The notes beneath the pieces are model-generated. The model was not told the origin of the DNA. It worked only from the letters and a program-made list of their open reading frames with translations, and ran no database searches. Source: Certhia americana (Eukaryota > Chordata > Aves > Passeriformes > Certhiidae). From it: a stretch of DNA of 64,000 nucleotides. Within the stretch, counting starts at the first letter, position 1, and each line of letters begins with the position of its first letter. The stretch spans positions 90,108,923 through 90,172,922 of the forward strand of contig CM031857.1 in NCBI GenBank assembly GCA_018697195.1. The letters are read 5' to 3'. The position numbers and the translations under genes were made by a program. This document shows, piece after piece, positions 49,296 to 62,363 of this stretch.

Positions 49296-51499
49296 TAATT
49301 CTGTTTTGCCAAATTCTCATTATGTTCAATCCTACAATCTTAAATATGGAATTTCTGTGGGATTCAAATATTTCCTAATTTTAGAGTTTTGGACTAACAT
49401 CTTTAAATAGTCACAGTTTCTTCACTCCCACAAATGATAACTTTGTATTTGCTGGTTGTCTCCTTTTTTTTCCCTCCACCCTGTGGCTTGCAGTGACAAT
49501 GTGGCAATTCACAAATGAGTGGGTGACATAAAAATGTCACTGTTAATCCTCACTGGTATTGATGCAAAAGGTCTATTTATGTTTGCTGGCTAAATCCTGC
49601 GTCTAACAGAAGGCATTTATTAGTCTGTTAGAATAATTGTTTCTTTAATGACATGTGATGTTATATTTGATTATACATAGAAGCAGAAAAGACAGCTGAT
49701 GGAATTACAGTGCAAATTGCAAATTGCAGTCTCACAGGGAGATAATAAAATCTTAGGGGTTTGGTTTTTTTTTCCTGGTAATTGCTCTGTATTACACTAA
49801 TTTACGTCCATTCCTTCTACTTCACTCCAGAACTATGATTAACTAGAACTTCCATATATTTGACCTTAGCTACACTTTGTTCATGTCAAGTGCAGGAATA
49901 AATTTGGGGCAGGTATCTATCAGACTTGTATTTTATCAGCAACAGTATCAGCATCTTGATTGAGCAGGATATACAGGAGTGATATGGTCATCAAGAAGTT
50001 AAGTTACTGTGTCAGTTATTCTCTTTAATCTCTCCAAAGTCAAAGAAAGAAGCAAGGACTTTCTGAGGATAAGTACTTTTAAGCCAACATAAATTGTTAT
50101 GGTAATTATGCAATAGAGAGCCAGAGTTCTCCATGATTTGCATACCACAAACTATGTCACAGCAAATTATGGCATTGCAGGCCAATTGTTAGTCCACTGA
50201 TACAGAGTAAATTCAAGAAGTTACTCCAACCAACTTTTATTTCTTTCATTAATTTCTGGTAATTAGCTTCAAAAGAGCCACATTAATGTACAAGCCCTGT
50301 ACTACTGTGTGAATAACCAGCTGCTTCTCCGAGCTCTGCCACAGAATGTTCTGTGCCTCAAAGCTTAACAACTGCTGCTCCAGGGTAAAAAGTGTTTCGT
50401 CATTTTGGAAACACTAAAATATTCAATAAGCAAGCTTGGTGTTTTGGAATCCTGGCCATCAGAAAAGCTCTGAAATAGCAAACCAGCACTTGGAGGTGAC
50501 TTCAAGTGCGATTTTTGATCCTGTACTGTGGTTTGATGTTATACCTATGTAGGCCCACCTGGGCTTACAAAGGAAAGACATGGATTCTCCCTGTTCCATC
50601 CCCGTCCCACTCCCAGATATATGTACCCACAGCATCTAACAAGGGTCTATGGAGGGTAAGATATTTTAGCCTGCTATCACTGAGCTGCCATTGCCATTGG
50701 AATGAATTATGGCCTCCCTGAGGACTTTGGTGCTTGGGGAGTTTAGTTCCACCTCAGGGTCAAAACCAGATGAACAAGGATTTTATGAAAGAACTTATTG
50801 ATTTGAGCAGTGGGAAATATTTCAAAACCAAAAGCTACAGAGGGAATTGGTTCTTACTTGTTTTCTCAGAGGGACTTGGTCCGCACTCATTTCCTCGAAA
50901 GGTATTGGGACGGTCACAGGCAAGGATATAGAGTCTGTTCTTTAGGGGGGCAACAAGCTAATGGATCTTGTATGACTAGCTAAATTAAAGTAACTTTCTA
51001 TGCAACTCTGCAATAATTCTCATTGGATCTCTTTTCAAATCTGTTCCTTTTTCCTCTTCTAAGAGTTCTACAGATTTGTTTCCTTGCCTCACATTACACT
51101 GTAACCTGTTCGGCTCTCTGTACAAATAGGTAATAGTGTTCACACCAGGGAGCTTCCAGGGGCAGAGGAATACAACAACTCTTTGCAGCAGCACACAAGA
51201 CTGGTCATCTGCAGCATTCTTTGCAAACTATTCAGCAGTCATTAATGGGGGGAAAGAACATTAAACAGAAGAGACGACTTCAGAAGAAACCTAACACCTC
51301 CCTGGCTTTCACTCTGAGTGTTATATCAAGCTGCAGTTCTCCCATTTTTGGATTGTCAAAGAATGGGAACTTAAGCTCCAAACCCATCAGGATACCTCTA
51401 CTCATGTAAGATTTAAAAGAAACAATGGTCAGAAAGCAAGCTATGGAAATTTGCACTGAACTAACCAAGTCTTCCTTAACAAATTTTTGTGGGTTTGAC

Positions 51500-51523
51500 A
51501 AAAAAAAAAAAAAAAAAAAAAAA
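51500..51523 (+). repeat. Homopolymer A run (A24) with A/C-rich flank
   Basis: A24 followed by CCAAAAAAAAACCC-type sequence to about 51,550. On the minus strand this is a T-rich tract about 0.8 kb beyond the stop codon of the unidentified right-hand gene. Confidence 0.9.
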
Positions 51524-52331
51524 CCAAAAAAAAACCCAAAAAAACCCCAGAAGTAGTCAGATGTTTAAGAGAACAACATAATAACAGTTCCCTTTAAAAT
51601 AATTAGGTTAAACTCTAGCACAACTGGCTCCTTCTTTACCAGAAAAAGAATAGTGACAATAACCTTTGGTCAGTGCTCCTTTTCCTGCCAAGGTTTCTAG
51701 ATTGTTGTAGCCCCTAAGTGCCAGCTTGAATTTAAGAACTTGATTTTTTTTTACTTTTGTTTTTTTTAATCACCATGGAAAGTATTCAATTTTTCAGAAC
51801 TTTTGTATGTATGACAGTTTTTCTCTGTTTGTTTTCTGTCATTATATTCTATGAGTTTGGTACTTATAAAGAGTCAGAACTGGAGCTAGTTCAGGAAGTC
51901 TGTCATTCTTCAATTAAATAATTTATATCAAAATTTTCCAAGATGAACATGGGGATTTCCTCATACTATTTAATGAAAGATATGTGGCTAAATCTCCTTT
52001 CCTGTACTAGAAGTCTCAAATTAATCTTTTCTACAGAATCTCAACCTCCCAAATCATTTGCCGTTCAAGCTGTTCTGCTTACAAGCTTTGGACTCCAGCA
52101 AGTTCCTTCCCATCCACATTCCTCAGCATTTCAGTTCTTCTGCTGTTTATCAGCAGTGACTGTCAAGTTGGGATAGCAGCACAAGAGGCAGGAACTGCAA
52201 CTGGTGTTGTAGTGTTCTTAGGAATAGGCTGTGTACTGAAACCAACTCATAATCAGAACTCTTACACAGGAAAAAAAAGGAATTATGCCAGCAGTAACCC
52301 ATACTGACGTGATTGCATCTGAATGACACTT

Positions 52332-52447
52332 TCAGCTGTCTTCACATTGTTTATCTTTTTGGACTCTCTCGGTAGGGACAAACCCTGGGTATTTGAGGCT
52401 GGTTTGTTTACATGATGAGAAATAATGATGCTGGAAATTCACAGGAA
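52332..52447 (-). CDS. Candidate terminal coding exon of unidentified minus-strand gene
   Basis: A very strong acceptor (TTTTTTTCTCCCCTCCCAG) precedes the only open frame of the three, which encodes PVNFQHHYFSSC, KQTSLKYPGFVPTERVQ and KDKQCEDS, then TGA. It starts with two bases of a split codon (phase 1), which matches the phase left by the candidate exon at 52,750-52,813. I do not recognise the protein. The call rests on splice signal and phase only. Confidence 0.4.
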
Positions 52448-52749
52448 CTGGGAGGGGAGAAAAAAAGACAGATTTCAAGCAATCCTTGATCCAAAGCCAT
52501 AGCTTTCTGTGGCACTGTTTAGAACATGCCTGCTCAAGGCCTCTGCTTCTTAGTGCAAGGGGTATGTACCCCATGCCTCCAAACTGGTTTTCTGTCTAAA
52601 CTCAGAAGCTCTATACAGAGAAAAAGATATTATTGCAGCATTATGAATCCTGGAGAAAGGTGATGGAACAGACTCTTTAGAGTTATACCAGAGTACAGTT
52701 AAAGTACATGAGCTCGCTGGTGCTGCAAACTGAGCTCTGTCCTGCTCAC

Positions 52750-52813
52750 CCTGTGTGAAAGACCTCGATCTCTCCCAAGTTCTGGAATGAAGCACCAACT
52801 GAAACTGCTTGTC
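52750..52813 (-). CDS. Candidate internal exon of unidentified minus-strand gene
   Basis: 64 nt encoding DKQFQLVLHSRTWERSRSFT and Q plus one base. Acceptor TTATTTTTGGTCAG (moderate), donor CAGG|GTGAGC (good). Phase 0 to phase 1, compatible with the exons proposed on either side. No domain recognised. Confidence 0.33.
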
Positions 52814-54800
52814 CTGACCAAAAATAACCCTACCAAAAGTGAAAGGTGAGCAGTTTCTGCCAGGTGAGGATTGGTTCACAGGTTCTCACCTGAGGGACAG
52901 AGATGAGGCAAAGCTATGTCCAGTGGAGAACAGCCAGGCTGCCCCTTCTGGCAGTGGCAAACTGCTGGTAACCCTCAGATGTTCCATATGGGTACACCCC
53001 AATGATTGCACACATCCTCACTGCATCCTAAACACCACATAATGCAGTTTATTTTAAACCTGTTTTACTGTCATTCCCAGGCTAATGGCAGTTATTTTCT
53101 TTGTGGTTTCCAGGGTTCCCTTAATGCCAGTATTCACACAGATGTATTTTGCAATTGCAATTTCTGCGCCTTAAATTTTTAATCTTACTTATGCTAATGC
53201 ATTTTTCACCTAGCCCAGCTTTTTCTGCCTGTGAGGACTTCTGTGTTCTTCTTCCCATGACAAGTGAAGCATCACCTCTCCTGAGACCAGCAAATGCTTC
53301 CAAATGCAGTACTTGGCAAATGGCAACTCACAGAAGAATAACCTGATGAAAAAATTATTGTGCAACTGAATATGCAAATGAAGGGGTTGGTCCCTTAAGT
53401 GTGCTCAGAGAATGAGTACAAGGAGACCAGCCAAATCAGAACAAAATGGAATGAAGATATCCTAACCACTTAAATATGCTTACTTGTAAATGACAATGGA
53501 GTCTCACTAGCCAGAACCTGCTGAACCAGAAGACTGGTTTAGCTGAATATGACCCCCCCTACTGTGCAGGGTGATTGCCACCAGAGTTCCTGTGTCGTGT
53601 TTTATAGTTATTGTGTCTTTGCTTTGGCCTATGCCAAACTACTTTTTTTTGTTTGGTTGGTTTTTTTAATCCACAGAGTACATAGTGTATGCAGAAAGCA
53701 AGCAAGCACTACATTGCAGCAGTATGTCCTTTCAAATAATGGCATACTGCCAAAATACTCCAATTGGAAAGTTTCCACTGAGTTATATATGAAGATGAGG
53801 CTTTATTCTTATGGGTTCACCTATGCTTCACGCACCTTACAGTCCCATCTTCCATCAGATTAATATAAATATGCCTCTGCAGATGGATTCTTCTTCCTAG
53901 AAACAAGCACTTCCACCTCAAGATGGTTAAGCCATTACAAGGCAGTACAGTTCATGTGCAGATAAGGTTTTAGAGCTGAGACATCCTGCCCTTAGGAGTA
54001 GGAATCTCTCTCATGTTTTTGGCAGAAATACTTTTCCCTTCTCAGTATTAGCAGCAGCATATAGCTGTTTGATAATGCCTTTGCAAATACAGCAAATACA
54101 ACTTTTAGGAACATCAAGAAGAAGATGTAACCTGAAGCATAAATTGTAAATCAGAAAACAGAAAAAGTGATTTGAAAATTTGGGGTGAAATTGAAGGGTA
54201 AACAACAGAGCTGCACCTGGGCTACCAATACCAAGACAATACTCATGTTTTCCCAGCAGAATCACTCAAAGTATGAACTCAAGGTGCCCAGTCCCTTTGC
54301 TCTTGAAAGCGAGAGGCTGGTGCATCAACAGCTGACCTAGAAAGAGGGAAAGAGGAGTGCTCCTCCCTCTGGAATTTCCTCTGAGTCAGGGTGACATCTC
54401 AGGTGCGACACACCAACAGGGAAGAGGGTCACAATGATCAGTGTTCTACTGTCTTCCTTAAATCCATATATACAGGGAATCTAAACGGGTTACGCTGTCA
54501 GTAAGAATTTCTGCTTATTTTAGCATCCATATGGAGGTTTCTCTCTCACCACAATAAAGTCTTTTCAGAACAAGAGGTTTTGATTTTCTTCCATTGGCTC
54601 AAGACCTCTCCATCTGTGCACAGTGTATGCTGGGAATCCCAGGTGGATTCATTTTCACTGAGAGCTGGGGCAAACCAGGACTGGGGCCCCTCAGGACACG
54701 CACTAGAGGAGAGGGCAGCAGGGCCTGCAACCCCTGTCTCCCTATGGCTGTTTGCACCCCCCTCCTGTTCTCTCCTCTTCCCACCTGGAAAACAACTTAC

Positions 54801-54877
54801 ATGCACAAATGTGGGATTATTTCTCAGAGAAGTTTCAGTAATGCTGCAAGCCTTTGTGATTTGATGCTGGACTTTGT
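54801..54877 (-). CDS. Candidate internal exon of unidentified minus-strand gene
   Basis: 77 nt with a strong acceptor (TATTTTTTTCTCTTAATAG) and a consensus donor (CAT|GTAAGT). The frame set by the 58.0-kb exon reads D (split codon), KVQHQITKACSITETS, LRNNPTFVH without a stop and ends in phase 0. One of the other two frames has an early stop and the remaining one stops before the exon end. Family not recognised. Confidence 0.5.
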
Positions 54878-57800
54878 CTATTAAGAGAAAAAAATACAAT
54901 TCTTTTTAAGAAAATTGTTTGTTTCATTTCTGCTTTTTTTTCAAAATAAAACAGATTTCTTTTGACCTTTTTGACTTGGTACTTCCTTGAAATTTATTTT
55001 CTACTGTGTTTCATATGTGTGGCAACCTTCAAAGCAGAAAAAATAATGCATTTTAGTCAAATCAAGTATTTAATTTATCCTGATATTATCTTTCTCGAAC
55101 CTTTTAATTTCACCAGCCATTTCTGAAAGGTTTACGCTTTGATACAACTCAAATTATTTTCCCCTGCCATTTCTTTGTGAACTACCTGTGATTCAAACTA
55201 TCCATTATCTTCATTATGGTATTTCCAGGTAACATGAATAACCAGGACCTGGTTTCAGAGCAAGATATTTTCCTTATTGATAATTTTATGCAGAAATTCT
55301 TAACTTTCTCATAAAAGAAATGGAAATATTTGTGATCACTCATCTTAGGAATAGCCAGAATATACTGCCAGTGATAAGTTCTGTAGAAACTATGATTGCT
55401 ACATGTTATCTGGAGCTGAGCCAGAAAGTAAAAGGACATGGGAGGAGATGAGGCATCTTGAGAAATGCATTCATTTTAGATCTGGCTTCAGAGCATTTTT
55501 AATGTCTGTTAAAGAGTATTGGAATTTGTCTTTCAGAAATCCTTAGGATATAAATTTTAGGCATTCAAATTCATGGCATTCCATGTGGATTTAATGTTTA
55601 GCTTATTTAATTTTTTCTATGAACTCAGTCTGTGTCATTATGCAGGTCTCCAGTCCCTTCAGCTATTTTTAAAAAATCTGTTAATTAGAGACAACACTGA
55701 GACCTTCTTCACATGGTTCCTTTCTCTCATAAAGTTCCTTTCTACAGACCTCACTTCAAGCACACTATCCCAGGAGTTGGGTTGATTCTCTGCTAGTTTA
55801 AAGGACCTTTATTTTGTGCAGGAGAGTTTGTTGAACTGCAACTTTGGATGTCAGTGTGTATATTGTAGGCACTGGGGCTACTTACGTGAGAGGACTAGCA
55901 GACCATTCTTATTCTGGAATATAGCACACTTTAAAACAGAAGAGCTTATGAACAAGGCAATGGTAAAAGAATCATTTCACCAATACCCATTAAACGCAAA
56001 TATCTAATGAGAAAGAATTAAAAAGGGATTTTTATCTAAAGAATTTTATATCTGGAAGTGATTTTGAAAACAAGCACGAATCACAGACTTAAAAAGAGAC
56101 TAAAAAAGTAGACAGATGGTCAGCTACCAAATTAGATGCAATCAGGATACGGAAAGATAATTTATCATATTCCTTCTTCCCAACTTATCATATAGACACT
56201 GGACTTGGCAAGCTCTTTATCTGCTCTGATGAGTGCTTACAATAGCGCTGAGGGCTCTGAACACTGCCAGACCCAGCAGATCTAGTTTTTTGTAGGCTTA
56301 GTCCTACCAGCCACTATCCCTGAGGTGCTGGGTGCTTTGTCCTCACTTGTTCATTTGCCCTTCCTGTGCCCATGATTTCTCAGTGCAATAAATCCAGCAT
56401 TAGGGCTCCGAGGTCAAAACACTGCAGCCACACAATGTAAAGTGCTGACTTACACCAAACCCTTGCAGCTGAGTCAAGTTTTCACCATTAATCTGTTGTG
56501 CTGGCAGGGCTGGGGTTTTTTATATAGGAGCTTTAGTATCATCTGTTTGTGCTGCTTGAGCTTTGTGCTGGATCACCCATCATCTCCTGTGGCCAGCCTA
56601 GAGACAGCACAAATCCCATGTCACACTCTTCCTGACCCTGTGGGGCTGGGACCTTGTGTCTTTGCCTGATCCACATTATCTCTGGCCTGTCATGTTCCGT
56701 GCCAGATTCTGACACCCTGTTTTCTGCTGCATGTGTACAGCTCAAAGCTGAGTGCCTTTTCAATAGCAAATGTGTTGTTCTGGTTATTCTTTCACTTCCC
56801 CGGAAGGTTTTGGAGCAAATCAGCATAGGGGAGGGAATGCAGTAACCAAAACAGGATGTGGGACTACTGCAACTGGAGCCAGGGAAAGCCTCCTTCTCTG
56901 TTTCCCCTTCCCTTGGCCATATATTTCATCTCTCTGCTGTCCTAGACTGCCATATAGCTTCCCCCAGTGAAACCCATCTCACAGTGGCTCCTGCAGCCTG
57001 TCTCACTGCCCTGCTCACTGGAGGATGGAGCAGAGGCTGAGGCCAGCCCTGCTGCCAGGGTGCCATTGCACCATGAGCAGTATGGATGCAATTAGACAAA
57101 ACAACCTAACTGCTTCCACAGCTCCCAGCTTCCCAAGGAGGGGGACCTGCCCCTTGCATTCCCAAACCCTGCTCTTCCCCAATTTATAATTCCTTCCTTG
57201 ACAGCTATTTGACCCTTTAGTGAATGGATCTAGTTCCCTGCTAAAGACCCAGCAGGGATTCAGTTTTCCTTCATTTTCTGCCATCTTAATAACTTGGCTC
57301 AAAGAAGGCTCTGAGAAGCACCAGTGTCCAGCCAAATGACATGGTAGTAGGAGATATTTGAGAGACTGAGAAAGAAGGCAGTGGTGGTACTGGCACAGCA
57401 GCACTTTCCTCAGCAGGCTTTAGTCAGTGCTGGCTAACCAGCAATACTATTTCCTAAAATCACTATGTCAGAAACACTATGAGGTAAATATGACCTATGA
57501 AGCCTAAAACCAGGATGTAACACTGGGTCTGTGAAAGGTGAGAGGAACAAGTTTGTGGTCATTTGTCTGTGCTTGTCCCCGTCCTGTGACCTGTGCCACT
57601 GGCAAAGGAATTAATGTTTAACTAACTTGTTTTTCCAAAGGGCAGCATGTCGGAGTCCATAACACTCCTCTGACTGTCCTGAGTGATTCCAGACCTGGAC
57701 AGGGGGCTGGGAAACCTTGGCAAGGAGTCAAAAACTCCTGTGCCTTTGATTTTAGCCCCTGGGAGAAATTACCACCTCTGTGTGAAGAATTACAAACCAC

Positions 57801-57993
57801 ACACAAGAGTTTAAGTAGGATGATAGTTAGGAATTCACAGGGTGAAAAGTAGATTTATATAGTTTCTAGGCTGATAAGCAAAAACCTCAAAATGGAGTCT
57901 CCACGTGGCTTTGGGGTTTCTTCTTTCTTCTTCACCCTCTCCATTTTCTTCTGTGTCATGGGCATCTTTGGTTGGCTCAGAGTAGAGCCTTAC

Positions 57994-58099
57994 CTTCTAA
58001 CACGGGACACAGATATTGGGGATCTTTTGTAAACATATTACACATAACTTTTAGTATAAAGGTGTTCATCACCTTCGGGGCTGGGTCATTCCCTGTAAG
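57994..58099 (-). CDS. Candidate internal exon of unidentified minus-strand gene
   Basis: 106 nt. Acceptor TTCTTTCTGCTTCTTTCAG and donor GAAG|GTAAGG are both near-consensus. Encodes LTGNDPAPKVMNTFILKVMC, NMFTKDPQYL, CPVLE and one base. The alpha-helical, Leu/Val-spaced sequence would suit an armadillo/HEAT-like helical repeat, but no family was recognised. It joins in frame to 54,801-54,877. This is the best-supported exon of the right-hand gene. Confidence 0.55.
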
Positions 58100-59384
58100 C
58101 TGAAAGAAGCAGAAAGAACATTTGTTCCTGCAGAACAAATCTCTGTGGGTCAGAGAAGAAACTGTACTGATAAGGGAAAAAAAACCAGCCTTAGAAAAGC
58201 AGAGGAGACGGCTCTCGGTCTTTTCCTTCAATCTCGGGGCTGGGCAAAAGACTTTTACATTCTTGGGAAAAACAACACCACATAAAAACCCAAGAGCAGG
58301 ATAGAAATTTTCAATGCACTTTAACCACTCAAAACATTACTCCTCTCTGCCAGTGGAGCCCTCTGACAGGAGCCCATTATAGTTCAGTTGCTCTGTCTAA
58401 CCCAGAACTGTTTTTCTTGCTAGGTATCCAGAAAGAACAGATTTCATCCTGCCATGTTGTGACATTTCACTATTCTATTTCCTTCTCAATGAGGTTTAAG
58501 CTGTCAGAGATTTCTTAATTTCCATGGTGATGCAAGAGCTTATACTGTAAATCTACATGCTGGAAGACAGCACTTTTTTTTTGAGATTATTTCTGGCTTT
58601 TCCATTTCTGCAAATAAGGTGGAGAATCTGGCAGCCAGTTTGATACCCCAACAAAAAGGGAAATAACACAAGTGCCCTTCAGAACTGCAGTAAGTGCTTT
58701 GGTATTATCCCTCTCCAGTATTCCGTTGGCCATGGAGCCCACAGACTCCTTCACAAACACACCAGGGCTGGGTGCTGAGCCCCTGCCAATGTGCAAGGCT
58801 TGTTTTGTGTCCCCTGCCCCCTTCCCCTCTGCAAGGAATCTCTCTTGAGAGAGTGTTGCCATCCTCCTTGGTCTTCACTCAAAACTGCAGTTGTGGAAGT
58901 GCCACCTCAAAGTTTTCCGAGGCTTAGTAAATGTTTTAAATTTTGGCAAACTTTTGGCAGATCCCTGGCTTTTTCCTGCAAAACTGCCTTGAGAAACCGC
59001 CTTGAGAAACCCAGATGTTTTCCTTTTCAGTTACAGACATTGTATGCCCCACAATTTCTGGTGAAATCTTTGTCATTTCACCTCATGTCTGTGAAATGAC
59101 AAAAGCAATTAGTGCAGAAATTAAAACAGACCAAAGCACTTTTCCTTGAGCTTATTTTAGAAGGTACCTGATGCAGTGCAGAGTTATCTCCATGGAAGCA
59201 GGTCACACCCCATGCAATCAGACAGGGGATTCCTTGTAACTCTTTCCATCCACCCAGGTGATGATGGGATGGAGCCCAACTCAAAAGACAGAGAGGATAA
59301 TCATTTATCAACGATGTAGTGCTACAGGACTTGCAAGTAGAGCCCAGTTGCTCCAGCCTGGCCTCTTGCTGATGGACCAGGGAC

Positions 59385-59453
59385 CTTTGCCAACACATCT
59401 TCTCCTAGGTCATCTAACACGACAGCTCCTAAGTTGGCAAATTGCTTTTGAAG
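59385..59453 (-). CDS. Weak candidate exon of unidentified minus-strand gene
   Basis: Acceptor GTTCTCTGTTTACAG is good. The phase-0 frame reads LQKQFANLGAVVLDDLGEDV and LAK, then meets a poor donor AAG|GTCCCT. Joined to the 58.0-kb exon it would keep frame. The donor is weak and the frame closes about 60 nt further on, so this may be chance. Confidence 0.18.
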
Positions 59454-59696
59454 CTGTAAACAGAGAACTAGGAAAACTTATCAAGACCACTTCCTGCTTG
59501 GAATAAGTCACACCGTTCAATTTACTTGAGTATTGTTCTCCTTGAGATACTGCGTGTTCTGTGAAACCTCCTCTAGATAAAAATAAATTGAGAAGATAGG
59601 AAGTTCTTGAAGTGGTCTTAATCACCAGGATGAAAGCCAGGAGAAACAGATTGTCCCCTGTCTACTATTAACATAATTAATGGCCTCAAGTTATGT

Positions 59697-59940
59697 CAGG
59701 GGAAGTTTAGATTGGATTCTAGGAAACAATTCTTTACTGAAGTGTTGTCAAGCACTGGATCACGTTGCCCAGGGAAGTGGTGGGTCACCATCCCTGGAGG
59801 TATTTAAAAGACATGAAAAAAGATGTGGCACTTGAGGACCTGGTTTAGTGGTGAACTTGGCAGAGCTGGACTAACAGTTGGACTTGATGACCTCAAGGGT
59901 CTTTTCCAATCTAAATTTTTCTGTGATTCAGATTAGCTTG
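59697..59940 (+). mobile_element. CR1 LINE 3' fragment
   Basis: GGAAGTTTAGATTGGATTCTAGG, CACGTTGCCCAGGGAAGTGG, CACCATCCCTGGAGGTATTTAAAAGACATG and GACTTGATGACCTCAAGGGTC, ending near TTTCTGTGATTCAGATT, form the sense CR1 3' UTR. It lies in what would be an intron of, or sequence upstream of, the minus-strand exons. Confidence 0.95.
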
Positions 59941-60317
59941 GATTTCAGTTTCCCCAGCCTGGCAAACTTTGTAGCTAGAACTCCTTTGCTTCAGGTATGT
60001 CATGGCTGGGAGTGGCTGGGACACTTCTGTCCTGTGGCAAGACTACAGTTGCTAACTGGCATCAGCACTTCTGGTGGAGCAGCCAACACAGGCTTAACAT
60101 GGACCTCAGCAGCACTGCCTGATCAGTGTGAGTAGTGAAGACCTAAATCTTAGAACTCTCCTGATTCCTCTGGCACATTTTCTTGTCCTGCTAGCAAGTT
60201 TTCCTATCATGTATTGGTCTCTCTTTAGCTTTTCCATATAGTGAGGTTTCAAAATATAAATGTCTGCTATGTGCTTTATTCAAGGACTTGGCATCATCCT
60301 GGTGGCACAACACATCC

Positions 60318-60337
60318 TTTTTTTTTTTTTTTTTTTT
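60318..60337 (+). repeat. Homopolymer T run (T20)
   Basis: Uninterrupted T20. It reads as A20 on the minus strand, and no retrocopy was recognised beside it. Confidence 0.9.
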
Positions 60338-60339
60338 GT

Positions 60340-62363
60340 CAAAGCAGGAGAAGTGAAAAGAAAGAGCAGCAGGTACCAAGCACCTCTGCTAAATGCCCCC
60401 AGACTTGCACAAGAGCATTATTGTATCCTGAGCAGCACAGAGAACAGCACTGGAGGGGCATATATCAGTTCCTACAGGACTGCTCACCGCTCTTACTCAT
60501 CCTTTCCCAGCACTTTATGTGGACAAGTTTTAGGCTGTGTGAAAGTAGCTATTTTGGGCAATTCAGCATTTTCAAAACATGTTGGCATGGTCACAAGAAA
60601 GGCCTGGGAAGGGCTGTGAAAGCTTTGCCAGCTTTCTGTTAAAACAGGAAGGCCATAGAAAAAGCTACCTCACTTTCATTACACATCTTGCACAGACACG
60701 TTCACACAGCAAACATGGCAATAAAGACGGATTATCCCTTGAAAAAAATTCCCCTCAGCTGAAGCATTACATCTGGGCAACACAAAGCCATGGGGTCCTG
60801 CCACCTGAGCTTCACACTTACAGATACTTTAATTTAGGTCTAGATCTGTCCCTTCATGCTCACAGGCAGGATGAGATGGGGAAAACAGCAAAAGCTTGCT
60901 GACATTTAAAATCAAAATTTTATGTAAAGGGGCACTTTTTAAATATAGTCACCCAAAACGCAGCTGGAAGAAAATCCAGCTCCTATCAGTGCTTGTTGTA
61001 TGGAGGTGAGGCCTCCTGCTTTGCTCCAGCTTCAGCTGCCATCTGCCACTTTTCCTCCCCAGCCCTCTTCTGTGTCCAGAGCCATCGGAGCAGACACAGT
61101 ACCTTGGGCCAGCACAGCCAAGCAGGGGGAAGGACAAGCAAGGAGCCAAGCTCAGAGCTCCAGACATTGCTGCTGGAAGATTTTCCACCTGCCCAAATGT
61201 GCTCTGATTCACCATCTGCTCCAGGCTGAACAAAAGAGGAATTACAACTGAAACAGCTACTGAAGGATACAGCTAAATGTGACTGCGGTGCCTTTTGCCT
61301 ACTTGGCTGCCTGGCTCCTTGTGACAGGTCGGTGGCACCTACCCAAACCTGACTCAGAACTGCTCCAAGAAATACTGGGGATTTGTTAGTTTGTGAAAAG
61401 TGAAGAGAGTTGGACCCTGCAAGTTTTGCAAATGGGTAGCTGACCTCTGAAACAGAGATGGGAGTCACTCACCTTGGTGTGAAACAGGGCAGCTAGGGGA
61501 GAAAGTGATTGCCTTTTTCCCTCCCCATGGGCACAGAGCAAAGTGAAAAGTTATGTAACCACCTGCAGAAGTTTTAATAAATAAGTGTATGGTGGAAGTT
61601 TAAAAGCTCACTGCTTTCTACTGAGCAGACTGTCTTCTGGGGCTGTGGCTGCCTGGTTCCAAGGAAAAAGTCTGTGGTTGATACTGACACCTTGGCTGTT
61701 TACTGCAGAAAAGAGATGGTTGTCATCCCACAAAGGAAAAGCTGAAATCTTAATGCCATCAGTAAGAAATGGGAGGAAGGAATTACTTTACCACACACAG
61801 TGGTAAAATGAAAAGGAAGTTGCCACCTTCAGGTCTGAAGCTGAGTCCCAGTTTGACAGCTGCAGACTGGCACACTAATGTTTCTGGCCAATAACCGAGT
61901 CACTTCAGAGGTCAGAAATTTGCTGGTACCTGCCCATTGCAAACATCCATAATCTGATGGCAGCTACTGGCCCATGTACCAAACAGTAGATGAGGAAGTT
62001 CTTAATCCATCTATATCCATCTAAGATTGCTAGCTAATTAAAAATGGAAACTCAACCCCAGATTTGCAGTGATAATGTCAGATGAGGATATAATTGACAT
62101 TAAATTGCTTCACTCTCACATCCCATCCCTTCCAGATGGGAATTGTTTGTACTTGGATATGTGCAAAATCTTTAATTAGCATGCTCAGAGAGTCATAGAT
62201 TAAAAGATCTACACAAGACAAAAATAGTAACAATTATTATTCCTTGGTGATCTTTTTCATTACTACAGTTTAAAAATATATATAATATGCTAAATGCAGG
62301 TACTTATTATTTCCTTTGTTTAACTCTTCATTATTTTAGCTATTTGCAATTTATTCTTTTTTA
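60340..62363. other. No supported gene; one weak exon-like segment
   Basis: GC-moderate sequence with several overlapping ORFs on both strands (60,949-61,468). None has a recognisable domain. A minus-strand segment 61,189-61,225 has a strong acceptor (TTCCTCTTTTGTTCAG) and a CAG|GTGGAA end but is only 37 nt, too short to call. Confidence 0.4.

Larger units (their letters stand above)
43219..52331. other. No gene recognised
   Basis: AT-rich, with no CR1 recognised and only short ORFs without domain features. Simple runs: A16 at 49,280-49,295 and A24 at 51,500-51,523 followed by A/C-rich sequence. The stretch 49,560-49,745 has the texture of a conserved non-coding element (impression only). 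It lies between convergent genes, so part may be 3' UTR of either. Confidence 0.45.

Noticed and set aside
54011..54131. Minus-strand segment after an excellent acceptor (TTTACAATTTATGCTTCAG), reading LHLLLDVPKSCICCICKG
   Set aside because: Its open frames do not fit the phase left by the 54.8-kb exon, and there is no good donor before the stop. It could be an alternative exon, but the support is too thin to annotate.
60241..60642. 133-codon plus-strand ORF
   Set aside because: It is carried across a T20 run (polyphenylalanine) and has no domain; a chance frame.
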